DNA of 64,000 nucleotides from Streptomyces sp. S3(2020) (lineage in GTDB: Bacteria > Actinomycetota > Actinomycetes > Streptomycetales > Streptomycetaceae): positions 1 to 64,000 of the forward strand of contig NZ_JABERD010000003.1 in assembly GCF_013044505.1 (NCBI RefSeq), read 5' to 3'. Both the position numbers and the translations under genes were made by a program. The notes beneath the pieces were generated by a model. The model was given only the letters and a program-made list of their open reading frames with translations. It did no database searches and had not been told where the DNA came from. Below are positions 44,586-53,139 of the stretch, piece by piece. Position 1 is the stretch's first letter, and each line of letters opens with the position of its first letter.

Positions 44586-44936
44586 ATGCCCGCGAAGAGT
44601 CACCGTTTCCCTGGTGGGGAGGGTGCGGAACGAGCCCGCACCTTGCTGCGCGGAGCGCAGATGATCACCATGGCGCCCGGCCGACCCGACGTGGAGCGCG
44701 TCGACATCCATGTCGGCGACGACCGCATCGCCGATACGGGCGATCACCTGGACGGGCACGCCGTCGAAACCGTCACCATCCCCGGCCTGGTCAACGCTCA
44801 CCTGGCCATCTGCCAGAGCGGACTTCGCGCTCATGTCCTACTCGCGGGGGACGTTCAGGGGACCAAGGCCAGGCTTCTGGAATCGGGCCAACGGCTCCTC
44901 CGCGTGCTGGACGCTCCGAGCACCGCCCAGGCCTGA
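44586..44936 (+). pseudogene. amidohydrolase N-terminal fragment
   Basis: From the ATG at 44586 the frame gives LLRGAQMITMAPGRPDVERV, DIHVGDDRIADTGDHLDG and VTIPGLVNAHL, the first about 70 residues of a cytosine-deaminase/ATZ-type amidohydrolase up to just before the metal motif HxH, which is missing. The remaining 40 residues are unrelated. A truncated gene behind an intact operator. Confidence 0.7.
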
Positions 44937-45020
44937 AGCGGGTGCCAAGTGCTTGTCCACGATCTGCAAGTCCAACGTCGCAGGGTTGAGAGCGCTCGTC
45001 CGGTAAGCGGACACACGAGC

Positions 45021-46286
45021 GTGCACGGTTCACATGCCTGCCGACCCGCGGCGCCGAGGAGCCGTGGGCGCCGGTGGCCGGTACCGCGCGGCGCCGCGTT
45101 CTGGCTGGTGGCCCTTGCCTTCGCCGTGACGATGCTGGGCACGACCCTGCCAACGCCGCTCTATGCCTTCTACCAGCACCGGCTCGGCTTCTCGTCCCTG
45201 ATGGGCACGGTGATCTTCGCCGCCTACGCGGTTGGGGTCCTGGCCGCCCTGGTGCTGTTCGGACGGGTCTCGGATGCCATCGGACGGCGGCTGACCCTGC
45301 TGCCGGGGCTGGCCTTCGCGGTGCTCAGTGCGGGCGTGTTCCTGGTCGCCGACAATCTGCCACTCCTGCTCGTGGGACGGGTGCTCTCCGGCCTGTCCGC
45401 GGGCATCTTCACCGGCACCGCGACCGCCACCCTGGCCGACCTGGCGAAGGACGGCGCAAGCGAGCGCGCCACCCTGGTAGCCACCGTGGCGAACATGGGC
45501 GGGCTGGGTGCCGGACCACTATTGGCCGGCCTCCTCGCGCAGCTGGCCCCGGCCCCAGTGAAGCTTCCGTTCATCGTTCACCTTGCAATGCTCGCCCTGG
45601 TCGCCGTAGGGGTCTGGCTGATGCCCGAACCCGTGGCGGTCACGGTGCGCCCGCGCTGGCGGATCGCGCGTCCGAGCGTGCCGGAGCCGATGCGAGGCAC
45701 CTTCATGCCGGCGGCGACCGCGGGATTCGCCGGGTTCGCGGTGATGGGGTTGTTCACGGCGGTCGCGCCGTCGTTCCTGGGGCGGCTGCTCGGGCTGTCC
45801 AGTCCGGCGCTGGCCGGTGCCGTGGTCTGCACCTTGTTCGCCGCCTCGGCGCTCGGGCAGATCACGCTCGTACCGCGGCTCGGCCGTGCCGCCCTGCCCG
45901 CCGGGTGTGCCGTGCTCATCGTGGGAATGGCCCTGCTCGCGACGGGACTGGCCGCAGAATCGCTGGTGCTGCTCCTCGCCGCCGCAGTGGTCGCCGGACT
46001 CGGACAGGGCGTGACCTTTCGGGCGGGGCTGGCCGCGATCAACGCCGAGGCTCCCAGCGGGCAGAGCGCCGAAGTGGCCTCGACCTTCTTCTTCGTGCTC
46101 TACGTGGCGATATCCCTGCCCGTCATCGGCGAGGGGCTGGCCGCGCAGGCGGTGGGACTGCGGACAGCCGGGATCGGCTTCAGCCTGGCCGTCGCGCTGC
46201 TGGCCGCGAGCGTCTTGGCCGCCCTGCTTCGGGCCGGGCGGGACGGTGCCGCGTCCCCGGAGCTTCGAATGCCGGCACGCCCGTGA
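45021..46286 (+). CDS. MFS efflux transporter
   Basis: About 421 residues with 12 helices: LPTPLYAFYQHRLGFSS in helix 1, GRVSDAIGRRLTLLPGL in loop 2-3 and LSGLSAGIFTGTATATLADL in helix 4, as in drug-efflux-type MFS proteins. The start is uncertain: no ATG fits, and GTG codons at 44949 and 45021 both lack a good ribosome site. It follows a truncated amidohydrolase, so the original upstream context may be lost. Confidence 0.7.
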   Translation: MHGSHACRPAAPRSRGRRWPVPRGAAFWLVALAFAVTMLGTTLPTPLYAFYQHRLGFSSLMGTVIFAAYAVGVLAALVLFGRVSDAIGRRLTLLPGLAFAVLSAGVFLVADNLPLLLVGRVLSGLSAGIFTGTATATLADLAKDGASERATLVATVANMGGLGAGPLLAGLLAQLAPAPVKLPFIVHLAMLALVAVGVWLMPEPVAVTVRPRWRIARPSVPEPMRGTFMPAATAGFAGFAVMGLFTAVAPSFLGRLLGLSSPALAGAVVCTLFAASALGQITLVPRLGRAALPAGCAVLIVGMALLATGLAAESLVLLLAAAVVAGLGQGVTFRAGLAAINAEAPSGQSAEVASTFFFVLYVAISLPVIGEGLAAQAVGLRTAGIGFSLAVALLAASVLAALLRAGRDGAASPELRMPARP

Positions 46287-46349
46287 CGGATTCCCTGTCG
46301 AGCGGTCCGCCGCATCGGCCTTGTCCCGGCGAGGACCTTCACCCACCAC

Positions 46350-46518
46350 TCAGGCCCTCCTCCGTTTCGCCCGCCAGCACATCCGCGTCCTGTTCACCAT
46401 GCTCCAGGACGGCACCTTCTACGAACCCCGAACCCCACGGACGTCGAACTCGCCGCATGACCTCGGCGAGCCCAACCACACCAATCCCCAACATGGACGC
46501 CTTGACGAAAGGCAATAG
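46350..46518 (+). pseudogene. IS110-type transposase C-terminal fragment
   Basis: The frame reads ALLRFARQHIRVLFTMLQDG and TFYEPRTPR before a stop at 46516-46518. This is like the C-terminal helix of IS110/IS902 transposases (RxRVxVLxALLRDGxxYEP). Short, so moderate confidence. Confidence 0.5.
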
Positions 46519-46677
46519 AGGCACCCCCACCTCGGACCCGGCCCAACCACCCCGGGCGACGCCGCTCCGGTAGGCACCGGCCTCCACGCTTGGGGGCGGC
46601 CGCGGCTACCTCGCCTGTGACGACGGAGGCATGCGCAGGACCCGGCAAGCGCGGCTTGAGATGGCAGGCTCTCTATT

Positions 46678-46700
46678 TTCTGGATACACTGTATCCGCAA
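46678..46700. promoter_or_regulatory. 23-bp operator copy 8 (MDR oxidoreductase)
   Basis: TTCTGGATAC, ACT, GTATCCGCAA; the six-base core arms are perfect. It lies 63 bp upstream of the start codon. Confidence 0.68.
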
Positions 46701-46763
46701 GATGTGAACTGTCCCGGCCGGGGGCGAGACGTCGAGGCGATTTCCGAGTCGAGGAGAGCAGTG

Positions 46764-47714
46764 ATGAAGGCAGCAGTGGTGGCGGCAGCGGGTGGTGCTG
46801 TGCCCGAGTACCAGGACTTCCCCGATCCCCGGGCCCGCCAGGACCAACAGATCGTCGACCTGGTCGCGACCGCGATCCATCCCGTCGTGCGCGCCAAGGC
46901 GTCCGGTGCGCATTACAGCAGCACGGGCCAGTTCCCGCTGGTTCCGGGGGTGGACGCGGTGGCCCGCACCGCCGACGGCACGCTGGTGTACACCGGCGAG
47001 ATCGACGCGCCCTGGGGCACGTTCGCCGAGCGGATGGCGGTCACTCTGGCACTCCCGCTACCGGAGGACGCCGACCCCGTCGCCGTGGCGGCGGGCATCA
47101 ATCCGGGGATGTCCTCCTGGATGCCGCTCACCGCTCACGCGGACGAGTTCGGCACACCGGACACCGTGATGATCCTCGGGGTGACCGGAGCGGCTGGTGG
47201 CCTCGCTGTGCAGAACGCCGGAGCGCTCGGAGTGCGGCGCGTGATCGGCGTGGGCCGCGGTGCGGACAGCCTCAAGCGTGTGGCCGGGCTGGGCGCCGAA
47301 ACGGTCGAGATCATCGGCGACAAGGAGGTGGACGCGACGGCCATCGGCACCGCCCTGGGCACCGAGGCGCCCGACCTCGTGCTGGACTTCCTGTGGGGCG
47401 GTGCTGCCGAGTCCGCCTTCCAGGCGCTGGCGGCCGTTCCCGGCGCCGGAAGCACCAGCTACGTGGAGATCGGTGGTGCGGCCGGTCAGCAGGCCCTGGT
47501 GCCGGCCCCGTTGCTGCGCAGCCGCCCCTTCCGGCTCAGCGGCAGCGGCATCGGTTCCTTCGACATGCGGCGCTATGTCGCCCAGCTCGTCACGTATGCA
47601 GGACTCATCGCCGACGGCAAGGTGGACGTCAGCGCGCAAACCTACCCGCTCTCCAAGGTCAGCGAAGCGTGGACCGCTCCCCAGGGCCCCCGCCCCGTCC
47701 TGATCCCCGGCTGA
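46764..47714 (+). CDS. MDR-superfamily quinone oxidoreductase
   Basis: A 316-residue zinc-free medium-chain reductase. The GroES-like N-terminal half is short; a Rossmann site (VMILGVTGAAGGLAVQNAGALG) is near residue 140. Related to QOR/zeta-crystallin-like reductases that reduce quinones or enones with NADPH. ATG with GAGGAG 7 nt upstream. The operator just upstream and a TetR gene 168 bp downstream on the same strand suggest TetR control. Confidence 0.78.
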   Translation: MKAAVVAAAGGAVPEYQDFPDPRARQDQQIVDLVATAIHPVVRAKASGAHYSSTGQFPLVPGVDAVARTADGTLVYTGEIDAPWGTFAERMAVTLALPLPEDADPVAVAAGINPGMSSWMPLTAHADEFGTPDTVMILGVTGAAGGLAVQNAGALGVRRVIGVGRGADSLKRVAGLGAETVEIIGDKEVDATAIGTALGTEAPDLVLDFLWGGAAESAFQALAAVPGAGSTSYVEIGGAAGQQALVPAPLLRSRPFRLSGSGIGSFDMRRYVAQLVTYAGLIADGKVDVSAQTYPLSKVSEAWTAPQGPRPVLIPG

Positions 47715-47882
47715 GAGTACGGATCCGCCGCAGGAGCCATACACCGCCCGGATGTGGCGGCGGGCCGCGAGTGCTCGAAAGCATCCGCCTCGTCCCGACG
47801 CGTGCGCTCCCTGTCGTCGGCGGCGCGAGGGCCGCCCGCTCAGCCCGGTGAAGCAGCGGTTTCGAACACGACAGGAGGTGAC

Positions 47883-48551
47883 ATGACCAGCTCCACATCG
47901 CCGACCCCGCGCACACCCCATGACGTCCTGCGTCAGGAGCAGGTGGTCCAGGCCGCCATCGCCCTGTTGGACGAAGGAGGCATCGACGGTCTGACTATGC
48001 GACGACTGGGCGGCCTCCTCGGCACCACTGCGGCAGCTCTTTACTGGCATGTCAAGAGCCGGCATGACCTGCTCCTGCTGGCAACTGACACCGTGTGGTC
48101 GCAGGCGCCGCTCTCTGCTGTTGACGGCCTCGAATGGCGTCAGGCACTGCTGGCCATGGCAGGCAACTTGCGCTCGATGCTGTTCCGGCACCCTTGGCTC
48201 CTGGTCGCCATGACCATGCAGCCTCTTGACGGCGCTGCCAGGGACCGCCATGACGAGCATCTCCTCGCCGTCTGCACGTCCGCTGGTTTCACCAGACGGG
48301 ATGCCGAGCGAGCCGCTCAGAGCGTCGTCACATTCGCGATCGGCTCCGCTCTCGCCGACACTCCCGACCCGAATGTCTCCTTCGGCCTGCGGTCGCTCCT
48401 GGACGGCATTGAAGCGCGACTCTCCGAGGCGTCTGACTCGGCAGGGCGTGAGGGGGCAGCCGATCGAGCAATGGTCCGCGCGACGACACGGGCGACCGTA
48501 CGGTCCTCGGGAGCGGGCAAAGCCCCACCACACCGCCCAGCCGGTCACTGA
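47883..48551 (+). CDS. TetR-family regulator (TetR_C-type effector domain)
   Basis: A 222-residue TetR protein: LRQEQVVQAAIALLDEGGID and LTMRRLGGLLGTTAAALYWH (HTH, residues 16-57), then DLLLLATDTVW and an effector domain, with a long, probably disordered C-terminal tail rich in Arg and Thr. AGGAGGTG sits immediately upstream of the ATG. Not closely related to the TetR at 38998 in the effector part. It could bind operator copies 8 and 9 near it. Confidence 0.8.
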   Translation: MTSSTSPTPRTPHDVLRQEQVVQAAIALLDEGGIDGLTMRRLGGLLGTTAAALYWHVKSRHDLLLLATDTVWSQAPLSAVDGLEWRQALLAMAGNLRSMLFRHPWLLVAMTMQPLDGAARDRHDEHLLAVCTSAGFTRRDAERAAQSVVTFAIGSALADTPDPNVSFGLRSLLDGIEARLSEASDSAGREGAADRAMVRATTRATVRSSGAGKAPPHRPAGH

Positions 48552-48592
48552 TCGCCTACGACACCTGAGCGTGACGACACCCACTGGGCTCA

Positions 48593-48722
48593 GCTTGTCC
48601 GGATCCCGCCCGTTGGGGATGACGTGCGCGTCTTCCCGGGCGAGGGCCCGCGCGCAGGCGAGCCCCAGCACCTGCGACGAAGCACGGACGAGCGCCCGGC
48701 GCCCTTTGATTCCCCAATCCAT
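48593..48722 (-). pseudogene. SDR N-terminal fragment
   Basis: The minus strand from ATG at 48722 reads MDWGIKGRRALVRASSQVLG, LACARALAREDAHVI and NGRDPDKLS, the first 45 or so residues of an SDR up to the second beta strand. The frame then runs into unrelated sequence antisense to the end of the TetR gene. A 5' gene fragment with an intact operator 72 bp upstream. Confidence 0.7.
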
Positions 48723-48793
48723 CAGACGGCCCCCTGCACGTGCGACCAGGCCAAGGTTCAGGAATCGAGCGCCGCCACCTCTGTCCGACAATA

Positions 48794-48816
48794 TTTCGTG
48801 TACGATGTATCCGAAA
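48794..48816. promoter_or_regulatory. 23-bp operator copy 9 (SDR fragment)
   Basis: TTTCGTGTAC, GAT, GTATCCGAAA. Outer arms TTTCG/CGAAA match exactly. Confidence 0.65.
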
Positions 48817-49495
48817 TGTGCTGGGTGGCACAACTCCTACGGCGACCGTCGCCATCGTCCTGCCACCGGCGACGCCCGTACCGCCGACGGCACAGCGATC
48901 GCGCGGGCGGAGGCCAGCAGCTCGTCAAAGTCAGTGAGAAGCTGGCGGGCGTCGGTGAACACGGTCGTGAAGGTCATGGCCGGGCCCGGGCCGACCGGAC
49001 GAAGGCGCGTTGCCGCCGGTCGCAGACCGGGCCGGGCGAGCGGCTGGTTGTCTTGGGCTTCGCACGCAAGGGCATCGCCGCCCAGGGCGCCCGATCTCGT
49101 GGGGCAGGCGACCTCATCGGGATCGAAACGGGCAGGGGCAGGTTGTGGTCGGCGACGGTCGTCGATCTGTTCTCCCGCTGCTGCTCGGCTTCGCGATGGC
49201 CGCCTGTCATGACACCCGCCTGGTCGTCGCGTTCCTCAACATGGCCGCACTCACCCGCGCCGGGCAGTGTGCGCGGTGTGATTACGCACACTGACAGGGG
49301 GAGCCGCGAGACAAGCGCGATATGGTCCGCCGCACTGATTACCCGAGTGCCGGACCTCGGAACTGTTACCGATACCGATGGCCGGAACTGGCGACAGGGC
49401 TGCGTGCGACCGCCCACGACGAATCGTGCAGCCACCGCGGACAGGCGTACCGATTTTCCAGGATGCCTGCGAGCCGTTGGAAGGTGAGAAGGAAC
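48817..49495. other. decayed region before the ATP-LuxR gene
   Basis: About 680 bp without an intact gene. A minus-strand start at 48978 (MTFTTVFTDARQLLTDFDEL) runs only about 30 sensible residues. An IS3-type fragment lies at 49110-49320. Confidence 0.45.
49110..49320 (+). pseudogene. IS3-type integrase-core fragment
   Basis: GDLIGIETGRGRLWSATVVD and LFSR in one frame, LLLGFAMAACHDTRLVVAFL and NMAALTRAG in the next, then HTDRGSRETSA back in the first. This is the DDE/rve core of IS3-family transposases (WxGDLTxIxTxEGxLYLATVxDLFSRR ... HSDRGSQYTS), broken by at least two frameshifts. Confidence 0.75.
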
Positions 49496-51760
49496 GTGAC
49501 CATACAGAAATCACGGGCGGGGAATCTGCCCGCACCCCTGACGAGGTTCGTGGGCAGGCGCCGGGATCTCACCGAGGTCCGCCGCCGTCTGGGGGCAACG
49601 CGGCTGCTGACGCTCACCGGGGTGGGCGGCGTGGGCAAAACACGGCTGGCGCTGGAGGTGGCCGCCGTGTCGACCACGGACTTCGCGGACGGCTCGTGGC
49701 TCGTGGATCTGTCCCCGGTGCGGGACCCGTCGTTGACAGCGAACGCTACGGCAACCGCGCTGGGGGTACCGGACCTGGGCACCAGACCGGTCATCGACCA
49801 GCTCGCCGCCTTTCTGGCCCACCGCAGTCCGCTGATCGTGTTGGACAACTGCGAGCACCTCGTCGAGGCCTGCGCCGAACTGGCGCAGGTGTTGCTCTCA
49901 GCCTCCCCTGGGCTGCGCATACTGACAACGAGCCGCCGGGCTCTGGGAATCTTTGGCGAGCACGTATTCGCCGTCCCCCCACTGGAGCCGGATGACGCGG
50001 TAGAACTACTGCGGGACCGGGCCACCGCGGTGCGCCCGGAGTTTCAGGTCACCGACCGCAACCGTGCCCAGGTCCTCCGATTGTGCGAAGACCTGGACGG
50101 ACTACCGCTGGCCATCGAACTGGCCGCGTCCCGGTTGCGGACCCTGACCGTCGACGAGACGGTCCACCGGCTGACGGACCGCTTCGGGCTGCTCTCCAGC
50201 GGCAGCCGCGTTGCCCGGCCGCACCAACGGACGCTACGCGGGTTGATCGACTGGAGCCACGAACTGTGCACCCCCTCCGAGCGGCTGCTGTGGCACCGGC
50301 TGTCCGTCTTCGCCGGTGACTTCGGCCTGGACGCGGCCGAGGCCGTCGGCGAGGGCGACGGCATCGACCCCGGCGAAGTGCTCGATCTCCTCGACCAGTT
50401 GGTCGTCCAGTCGCTCGTCGTGCCCATCGAGCGCGAGGGCCTGCCGCGTTACCGCCTGCTGGAGACCATCCGCAAGTACGGGCGGGAACGGCTCGTCGAG
50501 TCCGGGGAGGAGCAGCGGTTGCTGCAACGGCACCACACCTTCTACCTGACCCTCGCCGAGGGCATCGCCGACGGCTGGTACGGCCCCGGCCAGCAGGTGA
50601 GCCTGACCCGGCTCCGCGCCGAGCATGCCAACCTGCGTGCGGCGCTGGACGGAGCCCGCGATCCGCAGGCCACACTGGAGCTGGCCGCAGCTCTGCGTTT
50701 CCACTGGTGCGAGGGCGGATTCCTCAGTGAGGGACGCCGCTGGCTCGACCAGGCGCTCGCCGCCGCGCCCGAACCCAGCCCGGCCCGGGCCAGGGGGCTG
50801 TGGGTCACCGCCTGGGTAGCGGTGATGCAACGCGATCACGCTACCGCTCACCGGTGGCTGGACGAGGCCGCAGAGTTGGGCGAGCAACTGGACGACCCCG
50901 TGGTGCGTGCTTACGTCCAGGGCCTGCGCGGCACACTGGCGATGTTCAGCGGCCGTATGGAAGAGGCTGTGTCCTTCCTCGAAGAGGCGGTGGCCGCCCA
51001 CACGAAGGCGGGCGAAGAGATCGGGGCGGTTCACTCGCTGCTGCAGCTGGGTACCGCACAGTCCCACCTCGGGGACCCGCGCGCCACGCAGACGTGCCGA
51101 CGGGCGGTCGTCCTCGCCGAAGCCCACGGTGAACGGCTGGCCCACGCACACGCGCTGTGGGCCCTCGGCTACGACGCCTGGATTCATGGCGACCACGATG
51201 AGGCGATGGCTTTGATCCGGACCGCTCTGGAGAAGGAGCAGGGCTTCAGCGACTACGTCAGGGTGGCGCTGATGCTGGAGCAGCTGGCCTGGATCACCGC
51301 CGCGCGAGGCGACCACCAGCAGGCGGCGCAGCTGCTGGGTACCGCGCGTACTCTGTGGCAGGATACCGACACCACTATCTCCACGTTCGGCCCTCACATG
51401 GACGACCAACACGCCCAGTGCGAGTCAGCAATCCTACGGGGCGTGGGCCGGGCAGCGTACGAGAAGGCTCTTGCCGAGGGTGGTCACCACCGTGGCCCCG
51501 ACGCGGCCATCACCTACGCTCTGCGCACCGAATCCGGGCCGATCGCCGTAACCGACACTCCCAACCCGCTGACGCCTCGGGAACAGGATGTGGCCGCGCT
51601 GGTGGCCGAGGGCATGAGTAACCGGCAGATCGCCTCCGCGCTAGGACGCTCCGCGCGCACGGTCGACCGCCACATCGAGAACATCCTGGCCAAACTGGCC
51701 TTCGGGTCCCGCGCCCGGCTTGCGTCCTGGTGGACAGCGAACCAGGCACGCACCCCGTAA
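49496..51760 (+). CDS. ATPase-containing LuxR-family regulator
   Basis: A 754-residue protein: FVGRRRDLTEVRRRLG, Walker A GVGGVGKTR (42-50), LIVLDNCEHLVEAC (Walker B) and LTTSRRALGIFGE as in AfsR/STAND NTPases; a helical repeat region (about 340-660); and a C-terminal LuxR HTH (LTPREQDVAALVAEGMSNRQ, IASALGRSARTVDRHIENIL). STAND ATPases act as ligand-gated switches. GTG at 49496 with GAGAAGG 3 nt upstream. No clear target in the window; a decayed paralogue follows. Confidence 0.83.
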   Translation: MTIQKSRAGNLPAPLTRFVGRRRDLTEVRRRLGATRLLTLTGVGGVGKTRLALEVAAVSTTDFADGSWLVDLSPVRDPSLTANATATALGVPDLGTRPVIDQLAAFLAHRSPLIVLDNCEHLVEACAELAQVLLSASPGLRILTTSRRALGIFGEHVFAVPPLEPDDAVELLRDRATAVRPEFQVTDRNRAQVLRLCEDLDGLPLAIELAASRLRTLTVDETVHRLTDRFGLLSSGSRVARPHQRTLRGLIDWSHELCTPSERLLWHRLSVFAGDFGLDAAEAVGEGDGIDPGEVLDLLDQLVVQSLVVPIEREGLPRYRLLETIRKYGRERLVESGEEQRLLQRHHTFYLTLAEGIADGWYGPGQQVSLTRLRAEHANLRAALDGARDPQATLELAAALRFHWCEGGFLSEGRRWLDQALAAAPEPSPARARGLWVTAWVAVMQRDHATAHRWLDEAAELGEQLDDPVVRAYVQGLRGTLAMFSGRMEEAVSFLEEAVAAHTKAGEEIGAVHSLLQLGTAQSHLGDPRATQTCRRAVVLAEAHGERLAHAHALWALGYDAWIHGDHDEAMALIRTALEKEQGFSDYVRVALMLEQLAWITAARGDHQQAAQLLGTARTLWQDTDTTISTFGPHMDDQHAQCESAILRGVGRAAYEKALAEGGHHRGPDAAITYALRTESGPIAVTDTPNPLTPREQDVAALVAEGMSNRQIASALGRSARTVDRHIENILAKLAFGSRARLASWWTANQARTP

Positions 51761-51959
51761 GACCAACGGAAGGCGTGACCCGACGGGCATCGAGTGCAGC
51801 GCCCAGGGCAACGATCGACGCCGGACCTGCCGGAGCTCCCGGTGACGGTCTGGTCGGCAGGCCGCCCAAGCCGACCCCCGATATCGTCGGGCGGCCGGGA
51901 ACGGCTCTCCGAGTACGGAGAGGTGGAGAGCCTGCTGCTGCGGTAACGCGGCTCGCACA
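51761..51959. other. no gene seen
   Basis: About 200 bp past the ATP-LuxR stop with no feature I can support. Confidence 0.35.
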
Positions 51960-52720
51960 TCGCCCCTGCCGCGCGCATTACCGACGCCTGGTACCCCGGC
52001 CAGGACGAGGCCCTGGACCACCTCCGCGCCGGATACGCCAGTCCGCTGGCGGCTCTGAATCACGGCGTCGACCTGGGGAAGACACCTTTGCGCCGGCCGC
52101 GGTGCTGTGCTGCCACCGGCTCACCGACGGACTTCGGGGCAATGGACGGCTGTGGTTCGACCGATTGCAGTTGCCCTCGCACGAGGGCGGCACACGGCGA
52201 GAGCCGGTCGGGCCGCACAACCTCTGTGAAGCTGGGCCGTGTCACCTCGGTTCCTGACGACTTGGAGAAGGGAGGCCAGGCGCGATGATCCGCGCCAGGT
52301 GCAAATTCAGCGGGGCTTCCACGCCCCACGGACCGTCGGCGGCGGCCAGGAGGTCGGCCGGCCCCGGCGGCCACCTCCTCGACGCTGTTGGCGAATCCAC
52401 CGCGGCCAGGTCACACGCCCGCGCAATGTGACACTTCCATGGGATGTATCACATTCACAGCCAGAGCGCCGCACCACGGCCACGGGCCCACAGTGGCCCG
52501 AACCGTCGGGTGGAATTCACCACGCCTCCACCTCCTGGGCGCCGGGGCCGAACCGGCTGCCCCGTCGGCCGCCCGTCGAGCCCGCTGACCCGCCGGGAGC
52601 AGGAGGTGGCCGCGTTCGCGGCCAAAGGGACTGAGCATGGTCAGGTCGCAGCCGGTCTTGTCCTCTCCCTCGCGCAGCCGAGGGCCACGGCGAGAACGTC
52701 CGGGCCAGGCGCAGCTTCGG
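51960..52720 (+). pseudogene. decayed second ATP-LuxR regulator
   Basis: Two islands of similarity to the upstream intact gene. Around 51980-52080 the sequence reads ITDAWYPGQDEALDHLRAGY and ASPLAALNHGVDLGKT, equivalent to GWYGPGQQ...RLRAEHANLRAALDGA. Near 52575-52635 it reads SSPLTRREQEVAAFAAKG, the start of a LuxR HTH whose recognition helix is missing or scrambled. Most of the gene is deleted, so a non-functional copy. Confidence 0.6.
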
Positions 52721-53139
52721 CGCACATGGCGACACCACGCGTTGGCGGGTGCCGAACTGAGCATCCGCGTCTCAAGGCTCCGAGGCAACTCCGCAAAATT
52801 ACCCATGGCACTGGGTGAGCCTTTGCCCCGATGCTCGCGGTGCCGCCCGTCGAGGCGGACCAGCCGCAGCGACGGCAGGTCCGTTACCAGCCTCCTGGGT
52901 CGGAACTAGGGGAGCCGGGCGACCGGGCCCAGGCGACCCGTCGCGGGAACCGCCTCCCGACAACTACCGACAGACCGTTCCTGGTCCACCCGGGCCACTC
53001 CATCGGCAACGCCCGACCGGCGGACGCGCCTTGGCTGCCTAGGCCTTCGGCTTCCCCACCTCGGTCCGGGACGGTCGTCCGACGCCCCAGCAGTCGCCGC
53101 ATCCGGCGTCTGCATCGCTTCCATCCGAAAGGGAAGATC
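52721..53139. other. upstream region of the LamG gene
   Basis: About 420 bp without a gene. It should contain the promoter for the secreted LamG/CdtB-like pair. I cannot identify a confident -10/-35 or repeat. Confidence 0.35.

Larger units (their letters stand above)
46287..46763. other. gap with IS110 remnant and MDR promoter
   Basis: About 480 bp. The first half carries the C-terminal end of a transposase (46350-46518); the second half has the operator at 46678 and the MDR promoter. Otherwise nothing is supported. Confidence 0.45.

Noticed and set aside
46339..46587. A small minus-strand gene between the MFS and MDR genes
   Set aside because: It is antisense to the IS110-like fragment and has no start signal or homology.
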